A DNA stretch of 64,000 nucleotides from Dermabacter sp. p3-SID358 (GCF_025147465.1 NZ_JALXOZ010000011.1:1-64000); one strand, 5' to 3'; positions 1 to 7,450 are shown, counted from the stretch's first letter. Numbers and translations: made by a program. Notes: generated from the sequence alone by a model not told the origin.

Positions 1-361
1 CCGGTCGGCGAAACCACCCGAGAGTACCGTAGGTCCCCATTGTCACAACGGTGAGCGTGGTCGCGGGAAAGTCCCAATCGACGCTCAGAGATTGCGGCAT
101 GTACCCCACTCGCGAACGCGCCACGCGGAGGCTTTGCCCGAAAAACTCGGCCGTGCCCGTGAGGGGTGGAACGAGGCCAAGCATGGCTTTGAGAAGTGTG
201 GACTTTCCGGCGCCGTTCGGTCCGACGATTGCCATGCAGGCGCCGCGTGCCACTTCGAGCGTGACACCTTTGAGGACGATATTTTCGCGGTAGGCGACTG
301 TCATGTCGGTGACGCGACACGCGGGCGCGGCGACACTCTTAGCAGGGGGTTGCGCCGTCAC
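1..361 (-). CDS. Metal ABC transporter ATP-binding protein (partial, cut by window edge)
   Basis: ATPase of a manganese/zinc-type ABC importer that powers uptake through a membrane permease. The visible N-terminal 120 codons contain a Walker A motif GPNGAGKS followed by TLLKAMLGL, and a segment VGYMPQSLSVDWDFP that is characteristic of the MntB/ZnuC/TroB group (Q-loop region). The signature and Walker B lie beyond base 1. The GTG start overlaps the stop of the upstream binding-protein gene (GTGA), so the two are translationally coupled. A membrane permease gene is expected further along, outside the window. Metal specificity, Mn versus Zn, cannot be read from this fragment. Confidence 0.85.
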   Translation of the reverse strand, partial: MTAQPPAKSVAAPACRVTDMTVAYRENIVLKGVTLEVARGACMAIVGPNGAGKSTLLKAMLGLVPPLTGTAEFFGQSLRVARSRVGYMPQSLSVDWDFPATTLTVVTMGTYGTLGWFRRP

Positions 362-1299
362 TTCCCAAGCGCCTCCGCGACAGCGTCAACGTTGTGGGTG
401 AAAGCTCCCAGGTATGTGTCGACCCCGGGTTCCGCTCCGAGGGAGTCCGCGTAGAGCTCGGCTTTTGAGACTTCGACGTCCCAGCCTTTCGCATGGACGG
501 CTTCTTGGAGGCTCTTGATCGCTTGCGGATTTGCTTGGTTGTCGAGGAAGATCGTGGGAACTTTTTTCGAGGCGATAAGGGTTGCGAGTTCATCGATTTC
601 CTTGGCGCTTCGTTTCGCTTCGGTCGAGACAAAATCGGTCGCGTGCACTTCGAGGTTGAATCGTTTGCCGAAGTAGTTGAAAGCGTCGTGGCCCGTCACG
701 AGGATGCGCGGTTCATTCACTGTTGCGAGTTTCGAGTCAGCCTCTTTGACTGCTGCTCGTATTTTTTCCTTGTACTTCTCGGCGTTCGCGCGATAGGTTT
801 TTTCGTTTTTGGGGTCGGCCTCGGCGATCTTGTCGGCAACCGAGTCAACGGCGATGAGCCATGCTTCAGGGCTGTTCCAGATGTGAGGGTCATGGAGCGG
901 GCGCCCTTTGTCGTCCTTTTCTGGCCACGGCAGGAGAAGCTTCTCAGGGACCTTCGAGCCGACGGCGAGTTGACGATCGCCGAAGCTTTCGAGCTGAGAG
1001 GTCATGTGGGCCTCGAGATTCAAGCCGTTCCAGAAAACGAGGTCGGCGCTTCGCATCTTTTCGATGTCTTGGGTGGAGGGCTGGTAGGTGTGGGGATCCC
1101 CTCCGGGACCCACCATCGTCGTGATCTCGGCGTCTGGGGCGATGTTCGCGACGGCATCGGCGAGGTAGCCCGTCGTCGCATATACCGAGAGCTTCGCCCC
1201 GTCGGCGTGGCGGGAGGATGGGTCTGAACAGCCTGTGAGGGCGAGCGCCACGGTGGCGAAGGCGACCATGGCAGCGCGTGCTGACTTTCGAAGGCTCAT
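358..1299 (-). CDS. Metal ABC transporter substrate-binding lipoprotein (ZnuA/TroA/MntA family)
   Basis: Extracellular metal-binding lipoprotein of a cluster 9 ABC importer, 313 aa. It starts with a lipoprotein signal peptide whose lipobox LTGC gives Cys24 as the acylated residue. Family metal ligands are visible: His in GGDPHTYQPS, His in the HDPHIWNSP segment, His in VTGHDAFNYFG, and a C-terminal Asp region near DTYLGAFTHN. The short His-rich loop typical of ZnuA is missing, which favours a Mn (or mixed) role, but this is inference. It is the first gene of the operon and overlaps the ATPase by 4 nt. AAAGGAACAAC precedes the ATG as ribosome-binding site. A DtxR-family-like operator lies about 115 bp upstream. 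Confidence 0.88.
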   Translation of the reverse strand: MSLRKSARAAMVAFATVALALTGCSDPSSRHADGAKLSVYATTGYLADAVANIAPDAEITTMVGPGGDPHTYQPSTQDIEKMRSADLVFWNGLNLEAHMTSQLESFGDRQLAVGSKVPEKLLLPWPEKDDKGRPLHDPHIWNSPEAWLIAVDSVADKIAEADPKNEKTYRANAEKYKEKIRAAVKEADSKLATVNEPRILVTGHDAFNYFGKRFNLEVHATDFVSTEAKRSAKEIDELATLIASKKVPTIFLDNQANPQAIKSLQEAVHAKGWDVEVSKAELYADSLGAEPGVDTYLGAFTHNVDAVAEALGK

Positions 1300-1403
1300 G
1301 TTGTTCCTTTTGCGCTTGTGTGGAGGCGTGTCGATCGGGCATGCCGCTGTGCAAGTCCGGCGTTGGCGCGCCTCTCGCGCCTTGTGACGCGAGGAAACCA
1401 GGA

Positions 1404-1427
1404 TGCCCTAACAAAGAAGTTAGGGCA
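1404..1427. promoter_or_regulatory. Perfect 9-bp inverted repeat upstream of metal importer
   Basis: TGCCCTAAC, a 6-nt spacer, then GTTAGGGCA. The right arm overlaps the DtxR-like box at 1415-1433. It lies about 105 bp upstream of the binding-protein start and could be an operator or a leader hairpin. Confidence 0.5.
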
Positions 1428-1433
1428 ACCTAA
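1415..1433 (-). promoter_or_regulatory. DtxR/IdeR/MntR-like operator
   Basis: Read on the minus strand the 19 bases match the diphtheria-toxin-repressor consensus (TTAGGTTAGCCTAACCTAA) at 14 positions, including the whole TTAGGTT left half and the CCTAAC core. Its position upstream of a metal ABC importer operon suggests repression by a Mn- or Fe-loaded DtxR-family regulator. The match is my count; binding is inference. Confidence 0.6.
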
Positions 1434-1524
1434 AACCGTGAGTGTTGTGTGTCACGAGAGCGCGGTCGAGCAAGGAAGATGCATCGTTGTGCTCCCTCGC
1501 GCCTCGACTTCTCTCGATCAGTAG

Positions 1525-1716
1525 AGTGCCCTCGAGTGCGACGTATGGAGTACCGAAGACGTCCGCTTCGTGTTCGACGCTGACATAGTTCCCCAGGGGG
1601 AGCTTCGTGGGGTAATCCGTTTACAGGAGGCGGAGCTTGAGGATTGGGCGCCTATCGGCCGGGGATGCGGTGATCCTCTCACCGTGGAGTGTCGAGCGGG
1701 TGCCGAATCGCCGAAG
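1525..1716 (+). pseudogene. Possible remnant of a Nudix-like protein (C-terminal part only)
   Basis: This otherwise gene-free stretch has one frame that reads like protein: SALECDVWSTEDVRFVFDAD followed by a segment IRLQEAELEDWAPI. That pattern resembles the C-terminal region of actinobacterial Nudix hydrolases (FVFDGG followed by IRLPADEL). A stop sits at 1522-1524 directly before it and no Nudix box is present upstream in any frame. The 3' end runs into the FMN reductase gene on the other strand. If real, it is a decayed fragment with no start. The similarity is from memory of the family only. Confidence 0.25.
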
Positions 1717-1718
1717 AA

Positions 1719-2483
1719 TCACCTTTCGGTTTCGTTGCCTGAGAGCTTCCTTGCGATCTGGTCAAACGGGGTGAAATCCCCGGCGGGGGAGTGAAGCACC
1801 TCGGGGTTTGCGGTTCCGACGGTTGCCTGGCCACCGTCCGAATCTCGCTTCACGGAATCGTCCCGGGCGCCGTTTTTGCCGGTGCTTCCCGGGGCGGGCC
1901 TTCCCGCATTTGCAGTGGATGCTTTCCGCGCCCCGACAAGGGCGAGCGCCTCCTCGGCGATGCGTGCCGCTCGCACGCTGATCGAGCCTGCCCCGCCGGG
2001 CGAGGCGAAATCCTCCGAGGCGGCAAACACCGAGGTGGGCACGGGGATTGCCCGCAGGTAGGAGAAGAGCGGCCGCATCGCCATGTCGATCACGAGGGAG
2101 TGGCGCGCGGTCCCGCCCGTCGCGCCGAGAATCACGGGCGTGTTTGCGATCGCTTCCGCATCGAGTAGGTCGAAGAATGCCTTGAAAAGACCTGAATACG
2201 ACGCGTTAAAGGTGGGCGTCACGGCGATCAAGAGGTCAGCGTCCTGAACGGCCTCGAGGGCGCTCTCGACCGTTTCCGACGCGAATCCTGTCACTGTTGC
2301 TTCCGTCACCGCGGTCGCGATTTCGCGCACGTTGACGCGCGTCAGCGAGGGTTCGAGACCTGCGGCGCGTGCTTCGTTGACGAGTGCCTCTTCGAGAGTG
2401 GTCGCGAGCCGCGCGGTCGTCGAGGGCACGCCAAGGCCCGCCTGAACCGTGGCGATGCGAAGGGGAGTGTGCTCGATGCTCAT
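1719..2483 (-). CDS. NADPH-dependent FMN reductase (CE1759/SsuE-like flavodoxin fold)
   Basis: Predicted flavin reductase, 254 aa, that would supply reduced FMN to a flavin-dependent monooxygenase. The N-terminal 180 residues follow the NADPH-dependent FMN reductase fold: an opening strand and loop (IATVQAGLGVPSTTARLA), the central AVTPTFNASYSGLFKAFFDLL flavin/dimer segment and GATGGTARHSLV. The C-terminal 70 residues are a hydrophilic tail unlike the core fold. That tail encodes SDGGQATVGT across the 27-bp palindromic repeat at 1815-1841. No strong ribosome-binding site is seen before the ATG. A possible small gene lies just upstream on the same strand. Confidence 0.75.
   Translation of the reverse strand: MSIEHTPLRIATVQAGLGVPSTTARLATTLEEALVNEARAAGLEPSLTRVNVREIATAVTEATVTGFASETVESALEAVQDADLLIAVTPTFNASYSGLFKAFFDLLDAEAIANTPVILGATGGTARHSLVIDMAMRPLFSYLRAIPVPTSVFAASEDFASPGGAGSISVRAARIAEEALALVGARKASTANAGRPAPGSTGKNGARDDSVKRDSDGGQATVGTANPEVLHSPAGDFTPFDQIARKLSGNETER
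1815..1841. repeat. 27-bp palindromic repeat, copy 1 (inside FMN reductase gene)
   Basis: Arms TCCGACG (1815-1821) and CGTCCGA (1835-1841) around a GTTGCC/GGCCAC centre. Same 27-bp span as the copies at 2683, 42112, 46580 and 55143. Read in the host gene it encodes SDGGQATVG. Confidence 0.6.
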
Positions 2484-2510
2484 GCGTCTTTAACGATTCC
2501 CGCTCACCGC

Positions 2511-2670
2511 TCATTCCGCGGCATTGAGCCGGTCACGTTCCCCTCGGGCCTTGGCCGTGGGGCGAGTCCAATTCTCACCCGTCTCGAATCGGTACTCATC
2601 GCTCCACTCGCCTCGTTCGGCTCGCGCTTTCGCGATCAGGCTTTCGTGTGTGGGGGCGTCCGGCCGTCAT
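2511..2670 (-). pseudogene. Possible small Arg/Glu-rich gene with a frameshift
   Basis: On the minus strand an open frame reads SLIAKARAERGEWSDEYRFE and continues for about 25 residues to a TGA at 2511-2513. Its composition is coding-like (Trp, Tyr, Glu, Arg; about two thirds GC at third positions). It has no start codon in its own frame, because a TGA at 2667-2669 closes it. An ATG at 2668-2670 would join it if one base were removed from the run of five G at 2652-2656. That gives a 51-aa product ending 28 bp before the FMN reductase start, as a first gene of the operon. Function unknown. It may instead be spurious. Confidence 0.3.
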
Positions 2671-2682
2671 GGGCGAAGGAGT

Positions 2683-2709
2683 TCCGACGGTGGCCCGGCA
2701 ACCGTCGGA
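2683..2709. repeat. 27-bp palindromic repeat, copy 2 (intergenic)
   Basis: Arms TCCGACG and CGTCGGA, with GGAG/CTCC flanks that extend the symmetry. Bases 2697-2713 are identical over 17 bp to 10610-10626 inside dnaX. It lies between the small broken frame and the unrecognised gene ending at 2767. Confidence 0.7.
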
Positions 2710-2766
2710 CTCCACATCGAATGCTGATGCCGCCGGGCCCGGCTTCGCGGTCACCCAGCCCAGCAT

Positions 2767-3939
2767 TTAGCCCTGCGCGCTCTTTGCGGCCTGCGCACGT
2801 GCCGCATCATGTGCGAGCGCAAAGGCATCGGTGTCGCGCATGAAATCTCGTGCCCACTCCGCACGTCTCGTGGCCGCACGTCGGTACTGGCTGCGCTGAA
2901 TCTTGTCCCCGGAAGTAGCAAACCCCTGCACGTTCTCGAGCCTCTCAAAGTGCTCCATGACCTTCGCAAAAGCATCGTCGGGGGAGGCGAGAGCGTGCGT
3001 GACGCACTCGCCGTTCTCAATTTCGTCGTACTGCCAGCGCCCCTGAGCGTTCCGCAGGGCCCACGCGGGTGCCCGGTCGCCAATCTCCCTTCGCAGGTAC
3101 GCATCGGGTTCCTCGCTCACGGTGATGTCGATACGCGCATACCGATCGCGCACGGCGGGCGAGCAGCGGAAGAGACGACGAATGTCCCGCGCGTCGAAAC
3201 CGGAAAAGTAGGGAACCTGCCCTGCAAGGGAACCGTCGGACTGAATCAGGTGATTGAAGAGGTAACTCGCGCTCCCGCTGTACAGGCGATCGCTTCCGGA
3301 GGATAACGGAGAGAGGTATTCCTCGACGTAGCAGATGCACGAAAGGATGGAGGCCATGTCGGTGGCGATTGCTCGGTCGAACTCCTCCGCGCTTGCGGGG
3401 CGAAACTCCCACGTCGCGCTTTCGTACTCCCTGTAGACCAGGTCGCGGAAGGCGTCAACGGCCTCGTCGATTTCGCCCGTCACGCGTGGATCTCGCTCGC
3501 CGGTACCGTTCGTGGAAAACCGATGCCGCACGTGCTTATCCGCGCAGTCGGGGAAGACGAGCTTCCACGTACCGCTTCCATCGCTCCTCACGTTACGAAA
3601 GATCCCATACGAAACCGGTAAGACCCGGCTCGTCGCCGTCTTCACCATGTTTACCCCCTTAATTTCGCCAGGCTCGCTCCCCTCAAATTTCTCGTCGAGG
3701 TCATCTTTGAGGGACCGAAGGAAGCGATCGGGGGCCCCGCTCCTCGGCCGCACACGCCTCAGCTCACGAATGTGGAAACCCGAAATGTGGTCGATGACAC
3801 TCTCGGAGCGCAACTCATCGAGATAGAGGCTTGCAGCAATCTTCGTGGGGAAGTGGTGTTCGGGCGGCTCCTGCGAGCACGCCTCTGCGCTCTGTGCGGC
3901 GCACTGTTCAATCTTGTCGAGCGGGGTGATGTGCCACAT
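2767..3939 (-). CDS. Unrecognised protein next to tRNA-Ser
   Basis: 390-aa protein that I do not recognise. It is predicted soluble: no signal peptide and no convincing membrane segment. It has an N-terminal MWHITPLDKIEQ, charged central helices and a C-terminal Arg/Ala-rich helix. Cysteines cluster around SCICYVEEY near the middle. A longer reading from 4050 is possible, but its first 37 codons would overlap the tRNA terminator and look non-coding, so I start at 3939; the ribosome-binding site is poor. The gene lies just downstream of the 3' end of a tRNA gene, a usual place for acquired DNA. No integrase or direct repeat is visible. Function unknown. Confidence 0.6.
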   Translation of the reverse strand: MWHITPLDKIEQCAAQSAEACSQEPPEHHFPTKIAASLYLDELRSESVIDHISGFHIRELRRVRPRSGAPDRFLRSLKDDLDEKFEGSEPGEIKGVNMVKTATSRVLPVSYGIFRNVRSDGSGTWKLVFPDCADKHVRHRFSTNGTGERDPRVTGEIDEAVDAFRDLVYREYESATWEFRPASAEEFDRAIATDMASILSCICYVEEYLSPLSSGSDRLYSGSASYLFNHLIQSDGSLAGQVPYFSGFDARDIRRLFRCSPAVRDRYARIDITVSEEPDAYLRREIGDRAPAWALRNAQGRWQYDEIENGECVTHALASPDDAFAKVMEHFERLENVQGFATSGDKIQRSQYRRAATRRAEWARDFMRDTDAFALAHDAARAQAAKSAQG

Positions 3940-4038
3940 GCGGGATTCCAAGTGCCGGTCGTCGTTTCGTCGTGATCGAAAGGGGCGCGCACCGAGTTTA
4001 CGTACCGGTTCTGGTGGAACTGCGAGAGCCGCAGCGCG

Positions 4039-4081
4039 AAAAACGGGCACCGGCCCAACCGTGAAGGCTGAGACGGTGCCC
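4039..4081 (-). terminator. Rho-independent terminator of tRNA-Ser
   Basis: On the minus strand an 8-bp stem GGGCACCG/CGGTGCCC (4074-4081 with 4045-4052) is followed by a short T-run at 4039-4043. It begins about 10 bp after the tRNA 3' end. Confidence 0.75.
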
Positions 4082-4091
4082 GCTCAATCCG

Positions 4092-4176
4092 CGGAGGATA
4101 GGGGATTTGAACCCCTGAGGGCGTGAACCCAACACGCGTTCCAGGCGTGCGCCATAGGCCGCTAGGCGAATCCTCC
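4092..4176 (-). tRNA. tRNA-Ser(GGA)
   Basis: 85 nt including the discriminator G. The acceptor stem is GGAGGAT/ATCCTCC. The anticodon loop contains CTGGAAC with anticodon GGA. A long variable arm (class II) and a T-arm with GGTTCAAATCC are present. CCA is not encoded. A probable -10 TACACT lies at 4227-4232 and a terminator follows. Confidence 0.96.
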
Positions 4177-4226
4177 AGTTCGCTGCCGCGTGCGGGGCAT
4201 GCCCGCCACAAAAGGCAACGCGTTTC

Positions 4227-4232
4227 AGTGTA
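4227..4232 (-). promoter_or_regulatory. Probable -10 box for tRNA-Ser
   Basis: TACACT on the minus strand, about 50 bp upstream of the tRNA 5' end. The -35 region is weak. Confidence 0.4.
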
Positions 4233-4235
4233 CCC

Positions 4236-4263
4236 AAAAAGCCCTGCGCGGTGCATGTGGGGC
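4236..4263 (-). terminator. Weak terminator after metS
   Basis: On the minus strand GCCC/GGGC arms (4260-4263 and 4241-4244) are followed by TTTTT at 4236-4240. The stem is short, and it overlaps the promoter region of the tRNA. Confidence 0.3.
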
Positions 4264-4303
4264 CCGAAAACAAGCACGGTCGACGGGGCGAAGGTCACAT
4301 GGC

Positions 4304-4420
4304 CTAGTCGTCCTCGGCGGAGAGATCGGGGTGGCGCACGAGGTTGACGATAGCGGCGCCGAGCCCGCCCCAGAGCATGAGCATCGCGACGATGAGCAGA
4401 GTAATCGCAGAAGCGTTCAT
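4304..4420 (-). CDS. metS: Methionine/alanine importer small subunit MetS
   Basis: 38-aa single-span membrane protein, MNASAITLLIVAMLMLWGGL followed by a short polar tail ending DLSAEDD. It matches the small-subunit family that accompanies NSS transporters of the MetP type in Corynebacterium, where both subunits are needed for sodium-coupled methionine/alanine uptake. The ATG overlaps the metP stop (ATGA), so translation is coupled. A strong GGGAGGG lies 5 nt before the start. Confidence 0.88.
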   Translation of the reverse strand: MNASAITLLIVAMLMLWGGLGAAIVNLVRHPDLSAEDD

Positions 4421-6171
4421 CGTTTCCCTCCCTTCGAGAAGAGACGCGTGAGGAGGCCGGCGCGTGCGAGGTCATCCTCGGCGCGCAGCTCTTGCGGGAA
4501 CTGAGTGCTGGAGGTTGGAACCTCGAGGGGCTTGCCGCGCACGATGCCCTGGGCAATTGGGTCACCGTCGGAATCGAGCTTGCCGGCGTTGGAACTCTTC
4601 GGCCAAGGAAGCGCGCTCATAAAGATCGCGGCGGCCACGAGAGCGGCAGCCATGCCCCACCCGAACGTATTGACGAACCACGAGGGCATACCGCCGTAGC
4701 CTTTCGCGAGAATCTCGCGAGCATCGAGCACGAGAGTCACGGCAAGAACCGCGGGAATGATGAGCGACACCATCACGTGCCAGAAGTCGCCGACCTTGAA
4801 CGAGCCGTACATGTTGAGGTGGTCGCGCAGGGCGGGAATGGCCCTCACAACGTACGCGAGGATGAGCGTGCCCGCGAGAGCCGCGATCACGATGCCGAAC
4901 GAGTTCACGAACTTATCGGACACATCGAGCAAGTTGAGGCCCGTCGTCGTCGAGAATGCGAGAGTCGAAAGAATGGCCATGGGGATGCCAACGGCGAGGG
5001 TGCACTTGGCGCGGTTCAAACCGAGCTTGTCCTGCACAGCTGCGATGATGACCTCGAGAATTGAGATGAGCGAGGTGAATCCCGCGAGCAGGAGCGAGCC
5101 GAAGAACAGCACGCCGATGAGACCGCCGAGCGGCGCCTCGTTGATGATGGCGGGAAACGCGATAAATGCGAGGCCGATGCCGTCCGTGGCGACGTCGGAA
5201 ACCTGCTGCCCAGTCGAGGCCGCCATGAAGCCGAGCGCAGCGAAGACACCGATGCCCGCGAGAAGCTCAAAACCCGAATTGGAAAAGGCGACGACCAGAC
5301 CGGAGCCAGTGAGATCCGACTTCTTCTTGAGGTATGACGCGTAGGTAAGCATGATGCCGAACGCGACCGAAAGCGAATAAAAGATCTGCCCGTAGGCAGC
5401 GATCCACACCGATCCAATCGTAAGCGCGCCCCAGTCAGGGGTAAAGAGCGCGTTCAGGCCGAGGGCCGCGTTCGGAAGCGTCACCGCGCGCACCACGAGA
5501 ATGAGGAACATCACGATAAGAAGCGGAATGAAGATCGAGCTCGAGCGAGCGATGCCGCCCTGAACGCCGAGCGCGAGTACCCCCACGCTCAACACCCACA
5601 CGATGATCATCGCGATAAGGATCTTCGGTACGAAGTCGAAGCCAATGCCGGTGGTTTCCGCGGGCACCGACGCGGTGAAGGTGCCAAAGAATGCCGCGGG
5701 ATCGTTGCCCCACGCCTTTGTAAAGCTAAAGATGAAGTACCAGGCTGACCACGCGAGAATCGCCGCGTAATAGGCAGCGATGACGACGCAGATCATGACC
5801 TGCCACCAGCCAATCGCCTCGGCCTTGCGGTTCATGCGGCGCCACGCAAGCGGGGCCGAGCTGCGCCAACGGTGCCCGATCGCGTAGTCGACGAACAGGA
5901 GTGGAACACCCGCGGTGAGGAGCGCAACCAAGTAAGGAATCATGAACGCGCCGCCGCCGTTTTCGTAGGCGGTGTAGGGGAAGCGCCAAATATTTCCGAG
6001 GCCCACCGCCGAGCCGATCGCCGCAAAAATGAACGCTGAGCGGCCAGAGAACGCGCCGCGGTTGGCGCGCTGTTGCTCGGGGGCGGCGTGAATGGTCGAG
6101 GTGGCACCCGCCGGTCGATCCGTATCGGGGGCCGACGGCTCCACGCCCAAATGGTGGGAGTGTTCGGTCAT
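4417..6171 (-). CDS. metP: Sodium-dependent methionine/alanine transporter MetP (NSS family)
   Basis: Neurotransmitter:sodium symporter family permease, 584 aa. The family N-terminal signature SAVGLGNIWRFPYTAYENGG (sodium and substrate site in TM1) is intact, followed by about 11-12 hydrophobic segments and a charged C-terminal tail. I start at the ATG at 6171 (MTEHSHH), preceded by AAGAAAGAG. A longer reading would run over the SRP RNA on the other strand. The downstream overlapping metS gene supports methionine/alanine specificity. The tail encodes DSDGD across half of a palindromic repeat at 4565. Confidence 0.9.
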   Translation of the reverse strand: MTEHSHHLGVEPSAPDTDRPAGATSTIHAAPEQQRANRGAFSGRSAFIFAAIGSAVGLGNIWRFPYTAYENGGGAFMIPYLVALLTAGVPLLFVDYAIGHRWRSSAPLAWRRMNRKAEAIGWWQVMICVVIAAYYAAILAWSAWYFIFSFTKAWGNDPAAFFGTFTASVPAETTGIGFDFVPKILIAMIIVWVLSVGVLALGVQGGIARSSSIFIPLLIVMFLILVVRAVTLPNAALGLNALFTPDWGALTIGSVWIAAYGQIFYSLSVAFGIMLTYASYLKKKSDLTGSGLVVAFSNSGFELLAGIGVFAALGFMAASTGQQVSDVATDGIGLAFIAFPAIINEAPLGGLIGVLFFGSLLLAGFTSLISILEVIIAAVQDKLGLNRAKCTLAVGIPMAILSTLAFSTTTGLNLLDVSDKFVNSFGIVIAALAGTLILAYVVRAIPALRDHLNMYGSFKVGDFWHVMVSLIIPAVLAVTLVLDAREILAKGYGGMPSWFVNTFGWGMAAALVAAAIFMSALPWPKSSNAGKLDSDGDPIAQGIVRGKPLEVPTSSTQFPQELRAEDDLARAGLLTRLFSKGGKR

Positions 6172-6350
6172 TGTGCTCTTTCTTCGAAAGTTCGGGAATG
6201 CTGCGAAAAGTAACCTCCACAGTGTGGGAAACCGAAGCTGGATTGTCCACTTTCGTTCGCCATGTGGGCACGCGGTGTCGCAAGATGCAGCTAGGTCACA
6301 GTGAGAGCAGTGCGCTGTGCGAAACGGGGCACGAAGCTGTATCGTGGTGG

Positions 6351-6443
6351 GCGACTCCCCGCGTGGTGTCATCCATCGGAATCCCCCAGGGCTTGACGGC
6401 AGCAAGGGTACGAAGGCTCTGGCAGGTGCGCGGGGAGTCGTTT
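6351..6443 (+). ncRNA. ffs: Small signal recognition particle RNA (4.5S)
   Basis: Bacterial small SRP RNA. A perfect 12-bp outer stem pairs CGACTCCCCGCG (6352-6363) with CGCGGGGAGTCG (6429-6440). The distal domain carries the invariant symmetric loop: CAGG at 6387-6390 opposite AGCA at 6401-6404, the site bound by the Ffh M domain. The sequence GGCTCTGGCAGGTGCGCGGG on the 3' side is typical of actinobacterial SRP RNAs. The capping loop reads UGAC rather than the usual GNRA. A -10-like TATCGT at 6340-6345 and TTTT after the stem mark promoter and terminator. It lies in the gap upstream of metP, on the opposite strand. Confidence 0.9.
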
Positions 6444-6616
6444 TATGGCCTCTGAACGGGGCGGTGTTCGATCCTTCTCGCCGTCCCGCCGGGGAGTAGT
6501 GCCGAAACTCTTCTCGGCATCTATCTCAGTCGCACGGTGGGGTTTGAGAATCGCGGTATTCGTAATTGAGGCTTGGCCGGCGCGGTCTTCTCGGTCGAAC
6601 TTTGATGAGGGGCGCC

Positions 6617-7207
6617 CTAGTCGAGCGTGTCATCTTCCGGCAGCAAGAATTCCTGGCCCACGACGCCTTCGAGGAGAGAGGAGTCGATCGTTTCTCCCTC
6701 GCGGATCACGCTGATGGAACCATTGGGCTCCATGATTGCGCACTGCACTTGCGCAGGGCCGGCCACCCCCGAGCGGCGAAACGCGAATGCGAGATCCTGA
6801 TCCGTGACGCGCGCCCGGCGCGCATAGTGGTCAATCTTTTTTCCGTGCGCGAACACGACGACGGGCCGTTTGTTGAGACCGAGCGCGGGATACTTTGTCG
6901 ACTTCGAAAGAGCCGAGTTCAGTGCGCCGAAACACACCTCCATGAGCACGAGAGTGACGAGCCCGATGACACCCGCCGCAAGCGTGGGTGGGTGCCCGAT
7001 CACGACACGGCCAGCTACCGCGCCGAGCATGATGATCACGGCGGCGTCGAAGCTCGTCGATCCCGTGAGGATGCGCGGACCAAAAATGTGGATGAGCAGG
7101 TAGAAAACCAGGTAGATCACGATGGCGGAGAGGACCACAATGGGGATGCGCCACCACTCGATGCCGATTGCCCCTACCAGCGCTTGGGTCCACTCCTCAG
7201 TCGTCAT
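6617..7207 (-). CDS. DUF421 / YetF-like membrane protein
   Basis: 196-aa membrane protein. Three hydrophobic segments fill the first 95 residues (IVVLSAIVIYLVFYLLIHIF, then two more). A cytoplasmic or extracytoplasmic YetF-type domain follows, with PVVVFAHGKKIDHYARRARV, near residues 110-170. The DUF421 family has no settled biochemical role; in Bacillus related proteins act in spore or envelope functions. The start has no ribosome-binding site. Instead a -10 TAGGCT (7214-7219) sits 6 nt before the ATG, so the mRNA is probably leaderless. It stands alone, downstream of the SRP RNA on the opposite strand. Confidence 0.82.
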   Translation of the reverse strand: MTTEEWTQALVGAIGIEWWRIPIVVLSAIVIYLVFYLLIHIFGPRILTGSTSFDAAVIIMLGAVAGRVVIGHPPTLAAGVIGLVTLVLMEVCFGALNSALSKSTKYPALGLNKRPVVVFAHGKKIDHYARRARVTDQDLAFAFRRSGVAGPAQVQCAIMEPNGSISVIREGETIDSSLLEGVVGQEFLLPEDDTLD

Positions 7208-7239
7208 GTTTCAAGCCTAGGCCACTCGCTCCGCGGGTC

Positions 7240-7345
7240 TTCCTCCAGCAGCCCCAGCTGCTGTTTCTCCCGCAGTCTCTCTTCTTCCCCAGCAGCTGTT
7301 CTCCCTGCTGCTGTTTCCTCCGCCTGGCCCCGCCTCCCTTCCCTG
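7240..7345 (+). other. Pyrimidine-rich low-complexity tract
   Basis: Almost entirely C and T on the plus strand, with repeated CAGCTGCTG/CAGCAGCTG units followed by TTTCTCC-like runs. No open frame with coding character. It leads directly into the first hairpin element. Confidence 0.4.
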
Positions 7346-7413
7346 CGGCGCACTTTATGAAGATTTGGCGGCGTTGCGGGGGTGCCGCCCCTCCTACACC
7401 GTCGTTTCTTCAT
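7326..7413 (+). repeat. 88-bp direct repeat with hairpin element, copy A
   Basis: The first 60 bases are identical to 7451-7510. The 3' part is an element bounded by inverted ends ATGAAGA (7357-7363) and TCTTCAT (7407-7413), 57 bp long, with a GC-rich interior. Confidence 0.7.
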
Positions 7414-7450
7414 TCTTTGTGTCGGGCTCTCCCCAGCTGTCCCTTCCCTC

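Noticed and set aside
3940-4050. N-terminal extension of the gene at 2767 to a start at 4050
   Set aside because: It would begin inside the tRNA-Ser terminator, and the extra codons show no coding character.
4092-4176. Attachment-site duplication of the tRNA-Ser 3' end
   Set aside because: No second copy of the tRNA 3' sequence was found in the window.
6172-6405. Upstream extension of metP to 6405
   Set aside because: It would overlap the SRP RNA, and the added residues are atypical of the family.
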